Shown piece after piece: positions 36,956-47,556 of a DNA stretch of 64,000 nt. Source of the DNA: Sphingomonas faeni (GTDB lineage Bacteria > Pseudomonadota > Alphaproteobacteria > Sphingomonadales > Sphingomonadaceae); NCBI RefSeq assembly GCF_030817315.1, contig NZ_JAUSZF010000001.1:1162501-1226500 (forward strand), written 5' to 3'. The notes under the pieces were generated by a model that saw nothing but the letters and a program-made list of their open reading frames with translations, did not search any database and was not told the DNA's origin. The translations under genes were made by a program, and so were the position numbers. Each line of letters begins with the position of its first letter. The stretch's first letter is position 1.

Positions 36956-37915
36956 ATGACCGTACCCGCTATTCTAAAAAACCTGCGCCTGCCCGTTATC
37001 GGCTCGCCGTTGTTCATCATTTCCGGACCCGATCTGGTGATCGCGCAGTGCAAGGCGGGTATCGTCGGTTCGTTTCCCGCGCTCAACGCACGACCGCAGG
37101 CCATGCTCGACGAGTGGCTGCACCGGATCACCGAGGAACTCAGCGCGCATAATCGCGCGAACCCCGATCGCCCGGCGGCGCCGTTCGCGGTCAACCAGAT
37201 CGTTCACAAGTCCAACGATCGTCTCGAAAGCGACCTGGAAACGTGCGCGAAGTGGCAGGTGCCGATCGTCATCACCTCGCTCGGCGCGCGCGAGGACCTC
37301 AATACCGCGGTGCACGGCTGGGGCGGCATCACGCTGCACGACGTGATCGACGACCGGTTTGCGCGCAAGGCGATCGAGAAAGGTGCCGACGGCTTGATCG
37401 CAGTGGCGGCTGGCGCGGGCGGTCATGCGGGTCGTCTCTCACCGTTCGCGATCGTCCAGGAAATCCGCCAGTGGTTCGACGGCCCTTTAGCGTTGTCGGG
37501 CTCGATCGCGACCGGCGACGCCGTCCTCGCCGCCCAGGCGATGGGCGCGGACTTCGGCTATATGGGTTCGCCGTTCATCGCAACGACCGAGGCGAACGCT
37601 GATCAGGCGTACAAGGACGGCATCGTCGCCGGCAAAGCCTCCGACATCATCTATTCCAACCTCTTCACCGGCGTGCACGGCAACTATCTGCGCGCGTCGA
37701 TCCAGGCAGCGGGAATGGACCCGGACAACCTCCCCGAGGGCGACCTGAAGACGATGGACTTCGGCGGCGGCAACGGTTCCAAACCCAAAGCTTGGAAGGA
37801 CATCTGGGGCTCGGGCCAGGGCATCGGCGCGGTCACCGAGGTCGAGAGCGTCGCCGACCGCGTCGATCGCCTCGAACGCGAATATCGTGCAGCGCGGGTC
37901 CGTCTTTCTCTCTGA
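36956..37915 (+). CDS. nitronate monooxygenase family FMN protein
   Basis: A 319-residue TIM-barrel flavoprotein of the nitronate monooxygenase / 2-nitropropane dioxygenase family. Motifs: LRLPVIGSPLFIISGPDLV at the N-terminus, PIVITSLGAREDL, LIAVAAGAGGHAG (phosphate-binding region) and GSIATGDAVLAAQAMGADFGYMGSPF, which binds FMN. It would oxidise alkyl nitronates such as propionate-3-nitronate. Separate from the pao operon by a terminator-like hairpin. Start ATG 36956 is the first of the family sequence. Converges with the pyruvate oxidase gene. Confidence 0.9.
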   Translation: MTVPAILKNLRLPVIGSPLFIISGPDLVIAQCKAGIVGSFPALNARPQAMLDEWLHRITEELSAHNRANPDRPAAPFAVNQIVHKSNDRLESDLETCAKWQVPIVITSLGAREDLNTAVHGWGGITLHDVIDDRFARKAIEKGADGLIAVAAGAGGHAGRLSPFAIVQEIRQWFDGPLALSGSIATGDAVLAAQAMGADFGYMGSPFIATTEANADQAYKDGIVAGKASDIIYSNLFTGVHGNYLRASIQAAGMDPDNLPEGDLKTMDFGGGNGSKPKAWKDIWGSGQGIGAVTEVESVADRVDRLEREYRAARVRLSL

Positions 37916-37945
37916 CGGACCCGGCACCGACCGATCTCGGCTCGC

Positions 37946-39694
37946 TCAGAACAGGCGTTTAAGCAAGCCGACATTGGTCTTGCCCAGCTCGACCACCTCG
38001 TCGCCGCGCCCGCTGATGATCGCCTTCGCCATGTAGAGCGTAAAGCCCCTCATCTGCTCCAGCGTGATCTTCGGCGGCATCGACAATTCGGTCCGCGCGG
38101 TAACGGCGTCGAGCAGAGCCGGCCCCGGATGCGCCAGTACCTCGCGGATACCTGCTTCGACGTCACCCGGATCGGTAACGCGCACGCCGTGGATCCCGAT
38201 CGCCCGCGCCATCGCCGCAAAATCGGGGTTGTCGAGCGCGACGCCGGTCTCGACCAGTCCCGCCGCCTTCATCTCCATCTCGACGAACCCCAGCGTGCCG
38301 TTGTTGAAGACAATGATCTTCACCGGCAGGCCAAGCTGGCGGACCGTCAGCAATTCGCCCATCAGCATCGCCAGCCCGCCGTCGCCCGACAACGTCACCA
38401 CCTGCCGCGCGGGATAAGCCGCCTGCACACCGATTGCCTGCGGCAGCGCGTTCGCCATCGATCCGTGGTTGAACGAGCCGATCAACCTTCGCCGGCCGTT
38501 CATCTTCAGATAGCGCGCAGCCCATACCGTCGGCGTACCGACGTCGCAGGCGAACACCGCATCGTCCGCCGCCTGCTCGCTGAGGACACGCGCGACGTGT
38601 TGCGGGTGGACGATGCCACTGCCCGGTGTTCCGTCCGCCAGATCGTCCAGCCCCTCGCGCGACTTCGCATAATTCTCAATCGCGGACTTGAGGAAGCTGC
38701 CATCGCGCCCGGTCCTCACTCGCGGAGTCAGGGCCGCAAGAGTAGCGCCAACATCACCGACAAGCCCAATATCGATCGCCGTCCGCCGCCCTAGGTTTTT
38801 CGGGATCAGATCGATCTGCGCGACCTTCGCATTCTCCGGATAGAATTGCCGATACGGGAAATCCGTCCCCAGCATCAGTAGCACGTCGCACGCCATCATC
38901 GCGTCGTAGCCGCTCGCAAAGCCGATCAGCCCGGTCATGCCGACGTCATAGGGGTTATCGTATTCGACGAATTCCTTGCCACCCAGCGCATGGACGATCG
39001 GCGCCTGAAGCACGCCCGCCAGCTTGACGAGTTCGGCATGTGCCGTGCGGCATCCCCGCCCCGCCAGGATCGTCACCTTCTCCGCGCCGTTCAACAGCGC
39101 GGCGAGTTCGGCGATGTCCGCCTCTGCCGGTATCGTCACCGAAGGCGGCGGCAGGAGCGCACCCTTCGACCGTGCGAGCGTGCCCGTCGTCGACCGCAGC
39201 GCGACGTCGCCCGGCATCGCGACGACCGAGACCCCGCGGTGCCCGACCGCAGCCCGGATCGCGGTCTCCAGCGTTCGCGGCATCTGGTCCGCATCGGAGA
39301 TCGTCTCGCAATAGACGCTGCATTCGCGGAACAGCGCTTCCGGCCGCGTCTCCTGGAAATAGTTCGAGCCCACCTCCCCGCTCGGTACCTGCGCGGCGAT
39401 CGCCAGCACCGGCACCCGGGTCCGGTTGCAGTCGTAAAGCCCGTTGATGAGGTGCATGTTACCCGGCCCGCACGATCCAGCGCAAACCGCGAGCTTGCCC
39501 GTCAGCTGCGCCTCCGCTCCCGCGGCAAACGCTGCAGCCTCCTCGTTGCGGACGTGGATCCACTCGATCTTGCCTTGTCGCCGCAAGCTGTCGGTGAGGC
39601 CGTTGAGGCTGTCGCCGACGACGCCATAGATTCGCTCGACGCCCGCAAGATGCAACGTCTCGGCGAACAGGTCGGCGATGATGGTCTTGGACAT
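37946..39694 (-). CDS. poxB: pyruvate oxidase / quinone-dependent pyruvate dehydrogenase, PoxB-like
   Basis: A 582-residue thiamine-diphosphate flavoenzyme. The N-terminal domain has [13 protein letters not shown] and the catalytic glutamate in [10 protein letters not shown] (about Glu51). The FAD domain lies in the middle ([11 protein letters not shown]), and the ThDP/Mg motif is [19 protein letters not shown] followed by FNNG. E. coli PoxB decarboxylates pyruvate to acetate at the membrane and passes electrons to ubiquinone. ATG 39694 starts the conserved [14 protein letters not shown]; the much longer open frame above it is antisense to the mannanase gene and should be ignored. Confidence 0.92.
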   Translation of the reverse strand: MSKTIIADLFAETLHLAGVERIYGVVGDSLNGLTDSLRRQGKIEWIHVRNEEAAAFAAGAEAQLTGKLAVCAGSCGPGNMHLINGLYDCNRTRVPVLAIAAQVPSGEVGSNYFQETRPEALFRECSVYCETISDADQMPRTLETAIRAAVGHRGVSVVAMPGDVALRSTTGTLARSKGALLPPPSVTIPAEADIAELAALLNGAEKVTILAGRGCRTAHAELVKLAGVLQAPIVHALGGKEFVEYDNPYDVGMTGLIGFASGYDAMMACDVLLMLGTDFPYRQFYPENAKVAQIDLIPKNLGRRTAIDIGLVGDVGATLAALTPRVRTGRDGSFLKSAIENYAKSREGLDDLADGTPGSGIVHPQHVARVLSEQAADDAVFACDVGTPTVWAARYLKMNGRRRLIGSFNHGSMANALPQAIGVQAAYPARQVVTLSGDGGLAMLMGELLTVRQLGLPVKIIVFNNGTLGFVEMEMKAAGLVETGVALDNPDFAAMARAIGIHGVRVTDPGDVEAGIREVLAHPGPALLDAVTARTELSMPPKITLEQMRGFTLYMAKAIISGRGDEVVELGKTNVGLLKRLF

Positions 39695-39964
39695 GAAGCA
39701 GCTCCGGGCAGTGATGATGACCGGCCTCGACCGGCGAGGCGGCAGTGCATCAACGCGTTCCGGTATGATCGGGATGCAAGGAATGCCGGCTGCTCGTCGG
39801 CAACCGGGCTCGCGCCGCCCCTTTCGGCAGAAGTATGATAAATCGCGATGGCGCGACGCCGCAAGCAAACCTAAAGATGGCGGTACGGCGCAGTGGCCCG
39901 TGACGATCGGCGGAATATCCGACGGCAAACGGTCCGCGAGCGCTCGTAAACCGGGGGGGACGCA

Positions 39965-41311
39965 GTGGACAAGGCGATGATCGGTCGGCGTGCGGCGCTG
40001 TTGGGAGGCGTAGCGCTCGTCGCGGCATGCGCGAGCGACGGAAGTCTCGGCAAAACGCAAGCAAAGCCGTTCGTGACCGTCGACGGCACCGGCTTCCTGC
40101 GTGGCGGCAAGCCCTACCGCTATGCCGGCGCCAACATCTGGTACGGCGCCTGGCTCGGTGCCGAGACCGCGTACGGCAACCGCGCCCGCCTCGGACGCGA
40201 ACTGGACCGCCTCAAGGCGCTCGGCGTCCGCAACTTGCGCATCCTCGGCTCGGCAGAAGTCTCGCCGCTGAAGAACTCGATCACCCCGGGCTTCCGCGAC
40301 CGGACCGCGACCTACAACGAGGATCTGCTCGAGGGACTCGACTGGATGCTCGCCGAAATGGCGAAGCGCGACATGACCGCCGTGATCTACCTGACCAACT
40401 TCTGGGAATGGTCGGGCGGGATGATGACGTATCTGTCGTGGGTCAACGGCGGACGGTTCATCGACATGAACGACCCCGCGCACCCCTGGCCAGAGTTCGC
40501 CGACCGGAACGCCCCGTTCTATGCCAACGGCCAAGCGCAGGCGATGTACCGCGACTATATCCGCGCGGTCGTCTCTCGGACCAACAGCGTCACCGGCACG
40601 GCGTATGCCGCGGATCCGACGATCATGGCGTGGCAGCTGGCGAACGAGCCACGGCCGGCTGGTAGCGCGGCGGTCGCCGTTCCCAACCTGCCCGCCTTCT
40701 ACCGCTGGATCGACGAGACCGCGCGGTACATCAAGACGCTTGATCCCAATCACCTCGTCTCGACCGGCTCGGAAGGGCTGAAGGGTTCGATCGAGCGCGA
40801 TGACGTCGTACTCGCCGCACATCGTTCGCGGTCGATCGACTATCTTACCGCGCATATCTGGCCGAACAACTGGACGTGGATGGATGCAGGCGATCTCGCC
40901 GGCACCTATGATGCGGGCGCGGCGAAGGTCGCCGCCTATATCAACGCGCATATCCGGCTCGCCACCACGCTCGGCAAGCCGCTGGTGATCGAGGAGTTCG
41001 GCTATCCGCGCGACGGGAAGACCGCCTACGACCCAACGATCGCGACGGTCTACAAGGATCGGTTCTACCGCCAGATCTACGCGGCGATCGAGGCAAACGC
41101 CAAGTCCGGTGAGCCGCTCGCAGGCTCGAACTTCTGGGCCTGGAACGGCGAGGCGCGTACGCCGCATGCCGACCACCGGTTCCAGCGCGGCGACCTCGGC
41201 TATATGGGCGATCCGCCGCACGAACCGCAGGGTTGGTACGGCGTATTCGACAGCGACGCCGCGACGCAGGATGTGATCCGCACGCATGCTGTGGTCATGG
41301 CAGCGCTCTGA
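39965..41311 (+). CDS. GH5-family endo-1,4-beta-mannanase-like lipoprotein
   Basis: A 448-residue glycoside hydrolase of the GH5 type, closest in pattern to GH5_7 mannanases. The signal has a twin-arginine-like [16 protein letters not shown] and a lipobox Cys22, so it is probably membrane-anchored. The acid/base is Glu228 (WQLANEPRP) and the nucleophile Glu344 (LVIEEFGYP); [10 protein letters not shown] supplies substrate-binding tryptophan. The start is GTG 39965 (GGGGGGGA before it); ATG 39977 is a possible alternative. It opens a four-gene polysaccharide-degrading cluster with CE2, GH3 and GH9 genes. Confidence 0.88.
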   Translation: MDKAMIGRRAALLGGVALVAACASDGSLGKTQAKPFVTVDGTGFLRGGKPYRYAGANIWYGAWLGAETAYGNRARLGRELDRLKALGVRNLRILGSAEVSPLKNSITPGFRDRTATYNEDLLEGLDWMLAEMAKRDMTAVIYLTNFWEWSGGMMTYLSWVNGGRFIDMNDPAHPWPEFADRNAPFYANGQAQAMYRDYIRAVVSRTNSVTGTAYAADPTIMAWQLANEPRPAGSAAVAVPNLPAFYRWIDETARYIKTLDPNHLVSTGSEGLKGSIERDDVVLAAHRSRSIDYLTAHIWPNNWTWMDAGDLAGTYDAGAAKVAAYINAHIRLATTLGKPLVIEEFGYPRDGKTAYDPTIATVYKDRFYRQIYAAIEANAKSGEPLAGSNFWAWNGEARTPHADHRFQRGDLGYMGDPPHEPQGWYGVFDSDAATQDVIRTHAVVMAAL

Positions 41312-41349
41312 TGCTGGCCCCATCGTCACACCGAACCGAAGGACACGCT

Positions 41350-42444
41350 ATGCGAACCGCCTTGGGCCTGCTCGCCGCCGCGCTGCTGTCGACCTCGGCG
41401 ATCGCAACGCCGGTCGTCGTCACGCAGGTATCGAGCAAGGTGGGCGCGATGCTTCCGACGCATATCGGCGGCCGTGTCGAGAGGACGGCGGACGGCTATC
41501 GACGGCAATGGCCGGGCACCTATTTCGAGGCGAACTTTCGCGGGCGCGGGGTGCTGCTGAGGATCGGCGAGGGCGACGTCGCGTTGCGTATCTCGCTCGA
41601 CGCGTCGGTCCCGACGTCGCTGTTCAAGCCCAAGCCCGGCCTCTACCGCATCGACGCGGCATCGAACGGCCGGCACAGCATCCGCGTGGAAATCGCCAGC
41701 GAAAGCCAGGCCGCATCGACCGTCTTCGGCGGCTTCTACGCCGCGCCGGGAACACGTGGGCTGGCGGCCCCTGCCCGTGCGCGACAGATAGAGTTCATCG
41801 GCGACTCCCATACCGTCGGCTACGGTAACCTCTCGACCAAGCGCGATTGCACCCAGGAGGAAGTCTGGGCGACCACCGACACTTCGAAGGCGACGCCGGC
41901 GCTGACCGCACAGCGTTACGGCGCGGATTATCAGGTCAACGCGATCTCGGGCCGCGGGATCGTCCGCAATTACAACGGCATGGCGGCCGACACGCTTCCC
42001 GCCGCCTATCCCTTCACGCTGTTCGACAAGGCGACGCGCTACGTCGATCCGGCCTGGCGTCCTCGCCTGTTCGTCATCGCGCTCGGTACCAACGACTTCA
42101 CCACCGCGCTTCACCCAGGCGAACCGTGGAAGACGCGCGAGGCGCTCCACGCCGACTATGAGCAGCGCTATGTGGACTTCGTCAAACGTCTTCGGGCTCG
42201 GGATCCGGACGCGCATGTCGTCCTGTGGGCAACCGACATGGTAAATGGCGAGATCGCCGCGGAAGTCGGCAAGGTCGCCGCGCGCCTGAACGCCGAGGGG
42301 CAGCGCAACGTCGCGTTCGTACCCGTTACCGGTCTCGCGTTGACGGGGTGCAACTCGCACCCGTCGACTGCCGACGATGCCCGGATCGCTACGGCATTGT
42401 CCGGCTATATCGACGCGCATCCCGAGATGTGGGTCCGTCGATAG
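41350..42444 (+). CDS. CE2-type acetyl esterase (SGNH hydrolase), secreted
   Basis: A 364-residue secreted esterase. A Sec signal (MRTALGLLAAALLSTSAIA) precedes an N-terminal jelly-roll domain (about residues 25-140) and an SGNH hydrolase with Ser153 in FIGDSHTVGYG, FVIALGTND as block III and a C-terminal catalytic His in CNSHPS. This two-domain order is that of CE2 acetyl xylan/mannan esterases, which take acetyl groups from hemicellulose. CGAAGGA precedes ATG 41350, 39 bases after the mannanase gene stop. Confidence 0.9.
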   Translation: MRTALGLLAAALLSTSAIATPVVVTQVSSKVGAMLPTHIGGRVERTADGYRRQWPGTYFEANFRGRGVLLRIGEGDVALRISLDASVPTSLFKPKPGLYRIDAASNGRHSIRVEIASESQAASTVFGGFYAAPGTRGLAAPARARQIEFIGDSHTVGYGNLSTKRDCTQEEVWATTDTSKATPALTAQRYGADYQVNAISGRGIVRNYNGMAADTLPAAYPFTLFDKATRYVDPAWRPRLFVIALGTNDFTTALHPGEPWKTREALHADYEQRYVDFVKRLRARDPDAHVVLWATDMVNGEIAAEVGKVAARLNAEGQRNVAFVPVTGLALTGCNSHPSTADDARIATALSGYIDAHPEMWVRR

Positions 42445-42527
42445 CCAAATGATTTGCACCGCGCTGCCCTCACCCGGTAGCGAGGACACAAGAACAGGGT
42501 CGCGTCAGCGCACCGTCCGGGGAGAGT

Positions 42528-45059
42528 ATGATGTCAGCCAGTTTTTCCAGCTTCACGATCGCGCTTCTGCTGCAGTCGGCGGCGACGCCCGTCGCGGCAC
42601 CGACCGCGTCCCTCTCACCCGTCGCGCACCCGGAAATCTGGCCGACCGCCAACGCACGTCCCTCGCGCGATCCGAAGGTCGAGGCGCGGATCGATGCGAT
42701 CTTGAAGCGCATGTCGGTCGCCGACAAGATCGGCCAGTTGATCCAGGTCGACATCGCCAGCATCGAGCCGTCGGATCTGCGTACCTACAAGCTCGGCTCG
42801 ATCCTCAACGGCGGCAATTCGGGCCCTGGCGGCAACGACCTCGCACCACCCGTCGAGTGGCTCAAACTCGCGGATCAATTCTATGAGGCCTCCATGGCGC
42901 GCACCGACGGGCGCCCCGCGATCCCGGTGATCTGGGGCACCGACGCGGTCCACGGCAACAACAACATCCCCGGCGCCACGCTCTTCCCGCACAATATCGG
43001 CCTCGGCGCGACCCGCGACCGCGACCTGATGCGCGAGATCGGCCACGTCACCGCGATCGAGACCGCCGCCGCCGGCATCGACTGGACCTTTGCCCCCACG
43101 CTCGCTGTCGTCCGTGACGACCGCTGGGGCCGCACCTATGAGAGCTATTCGGAAGAACCGACGATCCAGGCGGATTTCGCAGGCGCGGTGATCGAAGGCG
43201 TCCAGGGCAAGGTCGGCACGAAGGAGTTCCTCGCGCCCGACCGCGTGATCGCGACGACCAAGCACTTCCTCGGCGATGGCGGCACCGGCGGTCGCGACCA
43301 GGGCGATGCGCGCATTCCCGAAACCGCTTTGCGCGACATTCACCTCGGCGGCTATCCGTCAGCGATCGAAGCCGGCACGCAGTCGGTCATGGCCAGCTTC
43401 TCGAGCTGGAACGGCGCCAAGATGCACGGCAACAAGAGTCTGCTGACCGGCGTGCTGAAAGATCGGCTCCATTTCGACGGCTTCGTAGTCGGCGACTGGA
43501 ACGGGCACGGCCAGGTCGATGGCTGCTCGAACGAGAGTTGCGCCGCCGCTATCAACGCCGGGCTCGACATGTTCATGTATTCGGGCAGCGGGTGGAAAAC
43601 GCTCTACGACAACACGTTGAAGCAGGCACAGTCGGGTGAGATCCCCGCCGCACGCCTCGACGACGCCGTTCGCCGCATCCTTCGCGTGAAGATCCGTGCC
43701 GGCACGTTCGATCGCGGCCGCCCGTCGTCGCGCGCGCTCGCCGGCAAGATGACCCTGATCGGCGCCGCCGACCACCGTGCCATCGCCCGCCGGGCGGTGC
43801 GGGAATCGATGGTGCTGCTCAAGAACGAAGGCGGCCTGCTCCCGCTGAAGCCTTCGGCCAACATCCTCGTCGCAGGGGTCGGTGCCGACGACGTCGCGCA
43901 GCAGGCAGGCGGCTGGTCGCTGACTTGGCAGGGCACGGGCTTGACCAACGCCAATTTCCCGAACGCCGAAACGATCTGGTCGGGCATCAGCACGGCGGTG
44001 AAGACCGCGGGCGGCACTGCAACGCTGTCGGCCGACGGCAGCTTCGCTAAGAAACCCGACGCGGCGATCGTCGTGTTCGGCGAACAACCCTATGCCGAGT
44101 TCAAGGGTGATCGCCCGAACCTCGAATACAGCCCCGACGACAAGTCCGACCTCGAGCTGTTGCGCAAGCTGAAAGCCGCGGGCGTGCCGGTCGTCGCAGT
44201 ATTCCTGTCGGGGCGTCCGCTCTGGGTGAACGCCGAAATGAACGCCTCCGACGCATTCGTCGCCGCGTTTCTGCCGGGTACCGAGGGCGGCGGCGTGGCC
44301 GACGTGCTGTTCCGCAAGAAGGACGGCAGCGTCGCCAACGACTTCCGCGGCAAGCTGAGCTTCTCCTGGCCCAAGCGACCCGACCAGTATGTCCTCAACC
44401 GCTCCGACCCCGGCTACGACCCGCTGTTCCAGTTCGGCTATGGCCTCACCTACGCCAAGCCGAGCGCCGTCCCCAAGCTCGACGAAGCGCGCCCCGCGGG
44501 CATGGCCGCATCGTCGAATGGCACGATCTTCGGCAAGGGCCGCGTTCCGGAGGGCTGGTCGCTCACCTTGGTCGAACAAGACCAGTCGAAGGTCCGCCTG
44601 CTCGGCGCCAACGCGACCACCGCAACCAAGCGCCTCACCGCCTCCGCCGTCGACCGTCGTCGCCAGGAAGACGCGCGCGCGCTCGTCTGGGCGGGTGGCC
44701 CCGCGGACGCCCGTGTCGAGGCGTCCGGTCCGCTCGACCTGACCCGCGAGAGCAATGGCGAGTTGAGCCTAGTCGTCGACGTCCGCGTCGATCGCGCCGG
44801 CAGCGCACCTGTGAACCTCGGCATGGTCAGCAACGACGGGAAGGCAGTCACCGTCCCGATCACGAAGACGCTCGCGGCGGGCAAGCCCGGCGAGTGGCAG
44901 CAGGTCATCGTCCCGCTCCAATGCTTCGCCAAGCGGGGGATCGACATGGCGCACGTCACCGCGCCGTTCGTGATCGCCACCGACGGCAAGCTCGGCCTGT
45001 CGATGTCCGACGTGAAGATCGACTCGGCACCCGTGCCGATGACGAAGTGCGGCGATTGA
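42528..45059 (+). CDS. GH3 beta-glucosidase, periplasmic
   Basis: An 843-residue GH3 enzyme with a signal peptide (cleavage near residue 24). The TIM-barrel domain has NNNIPGATLFPHNIGLGATRD, the KHFLGDGG motif (Lys245, His246) and the nucleophile Asp323 in VVGDWNGHG. The alpha/beta sandwich domain follows (VLLKNEGGLLPL, PLFQFGYGLTY). The last 150 or so residues form a beta-sandwich, as in the ExoP-type cellodextrin glucosidases of gammaproteobacteria. GGGGAGAGT precedes ATG 42528. It would release glucose from cello- or gluco-oligosaccharides made by the GH9 enzyme encoded next to it. Confidence 0.94.
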   Translation: MMSASFSSFTIALLLQSAATPVAAPTASLSPVAHPEIWPTANARPSRDPKVEARIDAILKRMSVADKIGQLIQVDIASIEPSDLRTYKLGSILNGGNSGPGGNDLAPPVEWLKLADQFYEASMARTDGRPAIPVIWGTDAVHGNNNIPGATLFPHNIGLGATRDRDLMREIGHVTAIETAAAGIDWTFAPTLAVVRDDRWGRTYESYSEEPTIQADFAGAVIEGVQGKVGTKEFLAPDRVIATTKHFLGDGGTGGRDQGDARIPETALRDIHLGGYPSAIEAGTQSVMASFSSWNGAKMHGNKSLLTGVLKDRLHFDGFVVGDWNGHGQVDGCSNESCAAAINAGLDMFMYSGSGWKTLYDNTLKQAQSGEIPAARLDDAVRRILRVKIRAGTFDRGRPSSRALAGKMTLIGAADHRAIARRAVRESMVLLKNEGGLLPLKPSANILVAGVGADDVAQQAGGWSLTWQGTGLTNANFPNAETIWSGISTAVKTAGGTATLSADGSFAKKPDAAIVVFGEQPYAEFKGDRPNLEYSPDDKSDLELLRKLKAAGVPVVAVFLSGRPLWVNAEMNASDAFVAAFLPGTEGGGVADVLFRKKDGSVANDFRGKLSFSWPKRPDQYVLNRSDPGYDPLFQFGYGLTYAKPSAVPKLDEARPAGMAASSNGTIFGKGRVPEGWSLTLVEQDQSKVRLLGANATTATKRLTASAVDRRRQEDARALVWAGGPADARVEASGPLDLTRESNGELSLVVDVRVDRAGSAPVNLGMVSNDGKAVTVPITKTLAAGKPGEWQQVIVPLQCFAKRGIDMAHVTAPFVIATDGKLGLSMSDVKIDSAPVPMTKCGD

Positions 45060-46873
45060 GCCGGCTCCTTCTGGGTGCGGCCGCCGTCCTGCTGACGACC
45101 GCCGCCACGCAAGCGCCGCCTGCGCCGATCCGGATCGACCAGGCCGGGTTCGAGACGCACGGCCCCAAGATCGCCGTCCTGCCGTCCACGCAGGGCAAGC
45201 CGCTCGCGTGGACGCTCACCGATGCGCGCGGCAAGACCGTCGCGTCGGGACAGACGACACCGGTCGGGCCCGATGCAGCCTCGGGCGAAAGCGTCCACCG
45301 GATCGACTTCGGGACGTTCCAGACCCCCGGCACCGGCTATCGCCTGCGTGTCGGCAGCGACGCCAGTCACCCCTTCGCGATCGCCGATCGCCCATTCCTG
45401 CGCGTGGCGACCGCGGCGATGGCGTTCTTCTACCAACAGCGAAGCGGCGTGCCGATCCTGCCCGCCTTTGTCGAACGTAAGGACCTGGCCCGCCCTGCCG
45501 GCCATGCTCCCGACATCGCCACCTGCTTTGCCGGCGTTGACCAGAAGGGCGTGAAATGGCCCGGTTGCAGCTACAGGATCGATGCGACCGGCGGCTGGTA
45601 CGATGCCGGCGACCACGGCAAATACGTCGTCAACGGCGGCGTCTCGACCTGGACGTTGCTCGATCTCTACGAACGCTTGCCCGCGTTGGGTGACGCAAAC
45701 GCGTTCGCCGATGGCCGCCTCGCGCTGCCCGAACGCGCCAACGGCAAAAACGACCTGCTCGACGAAGCGCGCGTCGAGGTCGCGTTCCTGCTCTCGATGC
45801 AGATACCCGACGGCACGAAGCTGGCTGTCGCACCCGACGCCGGCGTCGCGGGGAAGACCATCACCCGGTTCGAAACGATCGACGCGAGCGGACTTGTCCA
45901 TACCAAGATCGCCGACGAGAACTGGACCGGGCTTCCGACAGCGCCTGCCGAAGACCGCCAGACCCGCTTCCTGTACCCGCCCTCGACCGCGGCGACGCTG
46001 AACATGGTCGGCGTCGCAGCGCAGTGCGCGCGGATCTGGCGAACGATCGACCCGGCCTTCGCGACCAAATGCCTGACTGCGGCTCGCCGCGGCTGGGCCG
46101 CAGCGCTCCGCCACCCGAACCTCCTCACCAGCTCCGACTTCACCGGCAGCGGCGGCTACGGCGACCCCGAAGTTCACGATGAATTTACCTTCGCCGCCGC
46201 ACAACTATACGCCACAACCAGTGAACCCGCGTTCCTCGACCGCCTGCGCAGCGATGGCGTCTTCACCGATCTCGGAACGGATATCGGCTGGGGCTCGCTA
46301 AAGCTGGCCGGCGCACTGACGCTTGTAACCCTGCCCGACACGCTACCCGCGGACGACCGCGCCAAACTCCGCAGCCGGATAACCGCGCTCGCGGACGGTT
46401 TTGTCGCCGAAGGCAAGCGCAACGGCTACGGCATACCCTTCGGTGGCACTAACTACCCCTGGGGATCGAGCAGTTCGATCCTGAACCGCGCGATCGTGCT
46501 TGGCGTCGCGTGGCAGATCGACCGCAAGCCCGTCTATCGCGACGCTGTCGTGGCGAGCCTCGACTACATCCTCGGTCGCAACCCACTCGACCGCTCCTAC
46601 GTCACCGGCATCGGCACGCGTCCCGTGCAGCACCCGCATCACCGCTTCTGGGCCGCTGCCGCGGACAAGCGCTACCCCGCGCCACCCACCGGCGTCCTGT
46701 CAGGCGGTCCCAATTCCGCCGCGGCTAACGAACCCGGTCCGATGAAGGGCTGCGCACCACAGACCTGCTGGATCGACGACTACCGCGCGTTTACAGTGAA
46801 CGAAGTCGCGATCAACTGGAACGCTCCCCTGGTCTGGACTGCCGCCTTTTTGGATGCGACCCGGCGACGTTAG
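45056..46873 (+). CDS. GH9 endoglucanase-like cellulase, secreted
   Basis: A 605-residue GH9 enzyme with an N-terminal Ig-like domain (CelD_N; about residues 24-110) and an (alpha/alpha)6 barrel. Catalytic residues are Asp183 and Asp186 (GGWYDAGDHGKYV) and Glu583 (VNEVAINWNAPLVW); HPHHRFW is the conserved His region. The start is TTG 45056, overlapping the GH3 stop (TTGA); the signal MSRLLLGAAAVLLTTAATQA begins right there, and no ATG in frame gives a signal. Last gene of the cluster, followed by a strong terminator. Confidence 0.9.
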   Translation: MSRLLLGAAAVLLTTAATQAPPAPIRIDQAGFETHGPKIAVLPSTQGKPLAWTLTDARGKTVASGQTTPVGPDAASGESVHRIDFGTFQTPGTGYRLRVGSDASHPFAIADRPFLRVATAAMAFFYQQRSGVPILPAFVERKDLARPAGHAPDIATCFAGVDQKGVKWPGCSYRIDATGGWYDAGDHGKYVVNGGVSTWTLLDLYERLPALGDANAFADGRLALPERANGKNDLLDEARVEVAFLLSMQIPDGTKLAVAPDAGVAGKTITRFETIDASGLVHTKIADENWTGLPTAPAEDRQTRFLYPPSTAATLNMVGVAAQCARIWRTIDPAFATKCLTAARRGWAAALRHPNLLTSSDFTGSGGYGDPEVHDEFTFAAAQLYATTSEPAFLDRLRSDGVFTDLGTDIGWGSLKLAGALTLVTLPDTLPADDRAKLRSRITALADGFVAEGKRNGYGIPFGGTNYPWGSSSSILNRAIVLGVAWQIDRKPVYRDAVVASLDYILGRNPLDRSYVTGIGTRPVQHPHHRFWAAAADKRYPAPPTGVLSGGPNSAAANEPGPMKGCAPQTCWIDDYRAFTVNEVAINWNAPLVWTAAFLDATRRR

Positions 46874-46884
46874 TCGCGCAGCAG

Positions 46885-46917
46885 CCCTTGGCGATCCGCT
46901 CGAACGATCGCCGAGGG
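46885..46917 (+). terminator. terminator hairpin after the glycoside hydrolase cluster
   Basis: CCCTTGGCGATC at 46885-46896 pairs over 12 bases (one G-T wobble) with GATCGCCGAGGG at 46906-46917; loop of 9 bases. It begins 11 bases past the GH9 stop and is followed by CCTTT. Confidence 0.7.
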
Positions 46918-47000
46918 CCTTTACCGTGAACCCGGATATCTGGCGCGAAGAGACGTTTCGTCCACGTGACAGGGTCATGGCCAGCGGGTAGGTTGTTCAC

Positions 47001-47408
47001 GTGGCTGGTCTCCGTCGCCTTCTCATGGATCATCGCGCCCTGGCGGCGTGGGTGCTTGCCTGTGCGTTGGCGATGAAGATCCTCGTGCCAGCCGGGTTCA
47101 TGCCCGTCATATCCGTGACCGGTATGTCGATCGAGATTTGCGGCGGCACCGCTCGCGCGCAGGGGGCGATGGCTATGCCCGGCATGGCGCATCATTCGGA
47201 CAAGTCCGATCATCAGGGTCGGGACATGCCCTGCGCCTTCTCCGGACTGACCGCGCCGTCGCTGGCGGCTGCCGATCCGGTGCTGCTCGCGATCGCGATA
47301 GGGTTTATCATCCGTCTCGTCTTCCGCGTGAGAACCGCAGCGCCGGTCGTCGCACATGCGCATCTGCGACCACCCTTGCGAGGCCCCCCGCCCTTCCCTG
47401 CCGCATGA
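47001..47408 (+). CDS. DUF2946 family protein (metal-related)
   Basis: A 135-residue protein starting at GTG 47001 (GGTAGG ahead), with one membrane helix at about residues 10-35 (LAAWVLACALAMKILVPAGFMP), a short periplasmic part with the His/Met-rich MAMPGMAHHSDKSDHQGRDMPCAF, and a second helix near residues 90-110. DUF2946 proteins are often encoded next to TonB-dependent metal (especially copper) receptors, as here. The Met/His cluster suggests binding of copper or a similar metal. Confidence 0.82.
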   Translation: MAGLRRLLMDHRALAAWVLACALAMKILVPAGFMPVISVTGMSIEICGGTARAQGAMAMPGMAHHSDKSDHQGRDMPCAFSGLTAPSLAAADPVLLAIAIGFIIRLVFRVRTAAPVVAHAHLRPPLRGPPPFPAA

Positions 47409-47556
47409 TCGCTCGGTCTTTGGACCGGGCGCGATCACGATGTTTCGGCTGGTCCGCCAGGTCGCGGGACTGGCTTCTACGCGCGCGGCATGTCCGCGGG
47501 AGTTACGGCATCCGATCCGACACCTCGATGTGCGGACGGATCCAGCAGGGATTCGC

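Noticed and set aside
39695..41329. Long N-terminal extension of the pyruvate oxidase frame (1127 codons in total)
   Set aside because: The extra part is antisense to the GH5 gene and lacks any domain; the conserved PoxB N-terminus starts at 39694.
44450..46204. 584-codon minus-strand frame over the GH3/GH9 region
   Set aside because: No recognisable domain, and both catalytic signatures of GH3 and GH9 are on the plus strand.
47356..47556. N-terminal extension of the TonB receptor frame
   Set aside because: Signal peptide and ribosome site are at 47557; the extension has no signal character.
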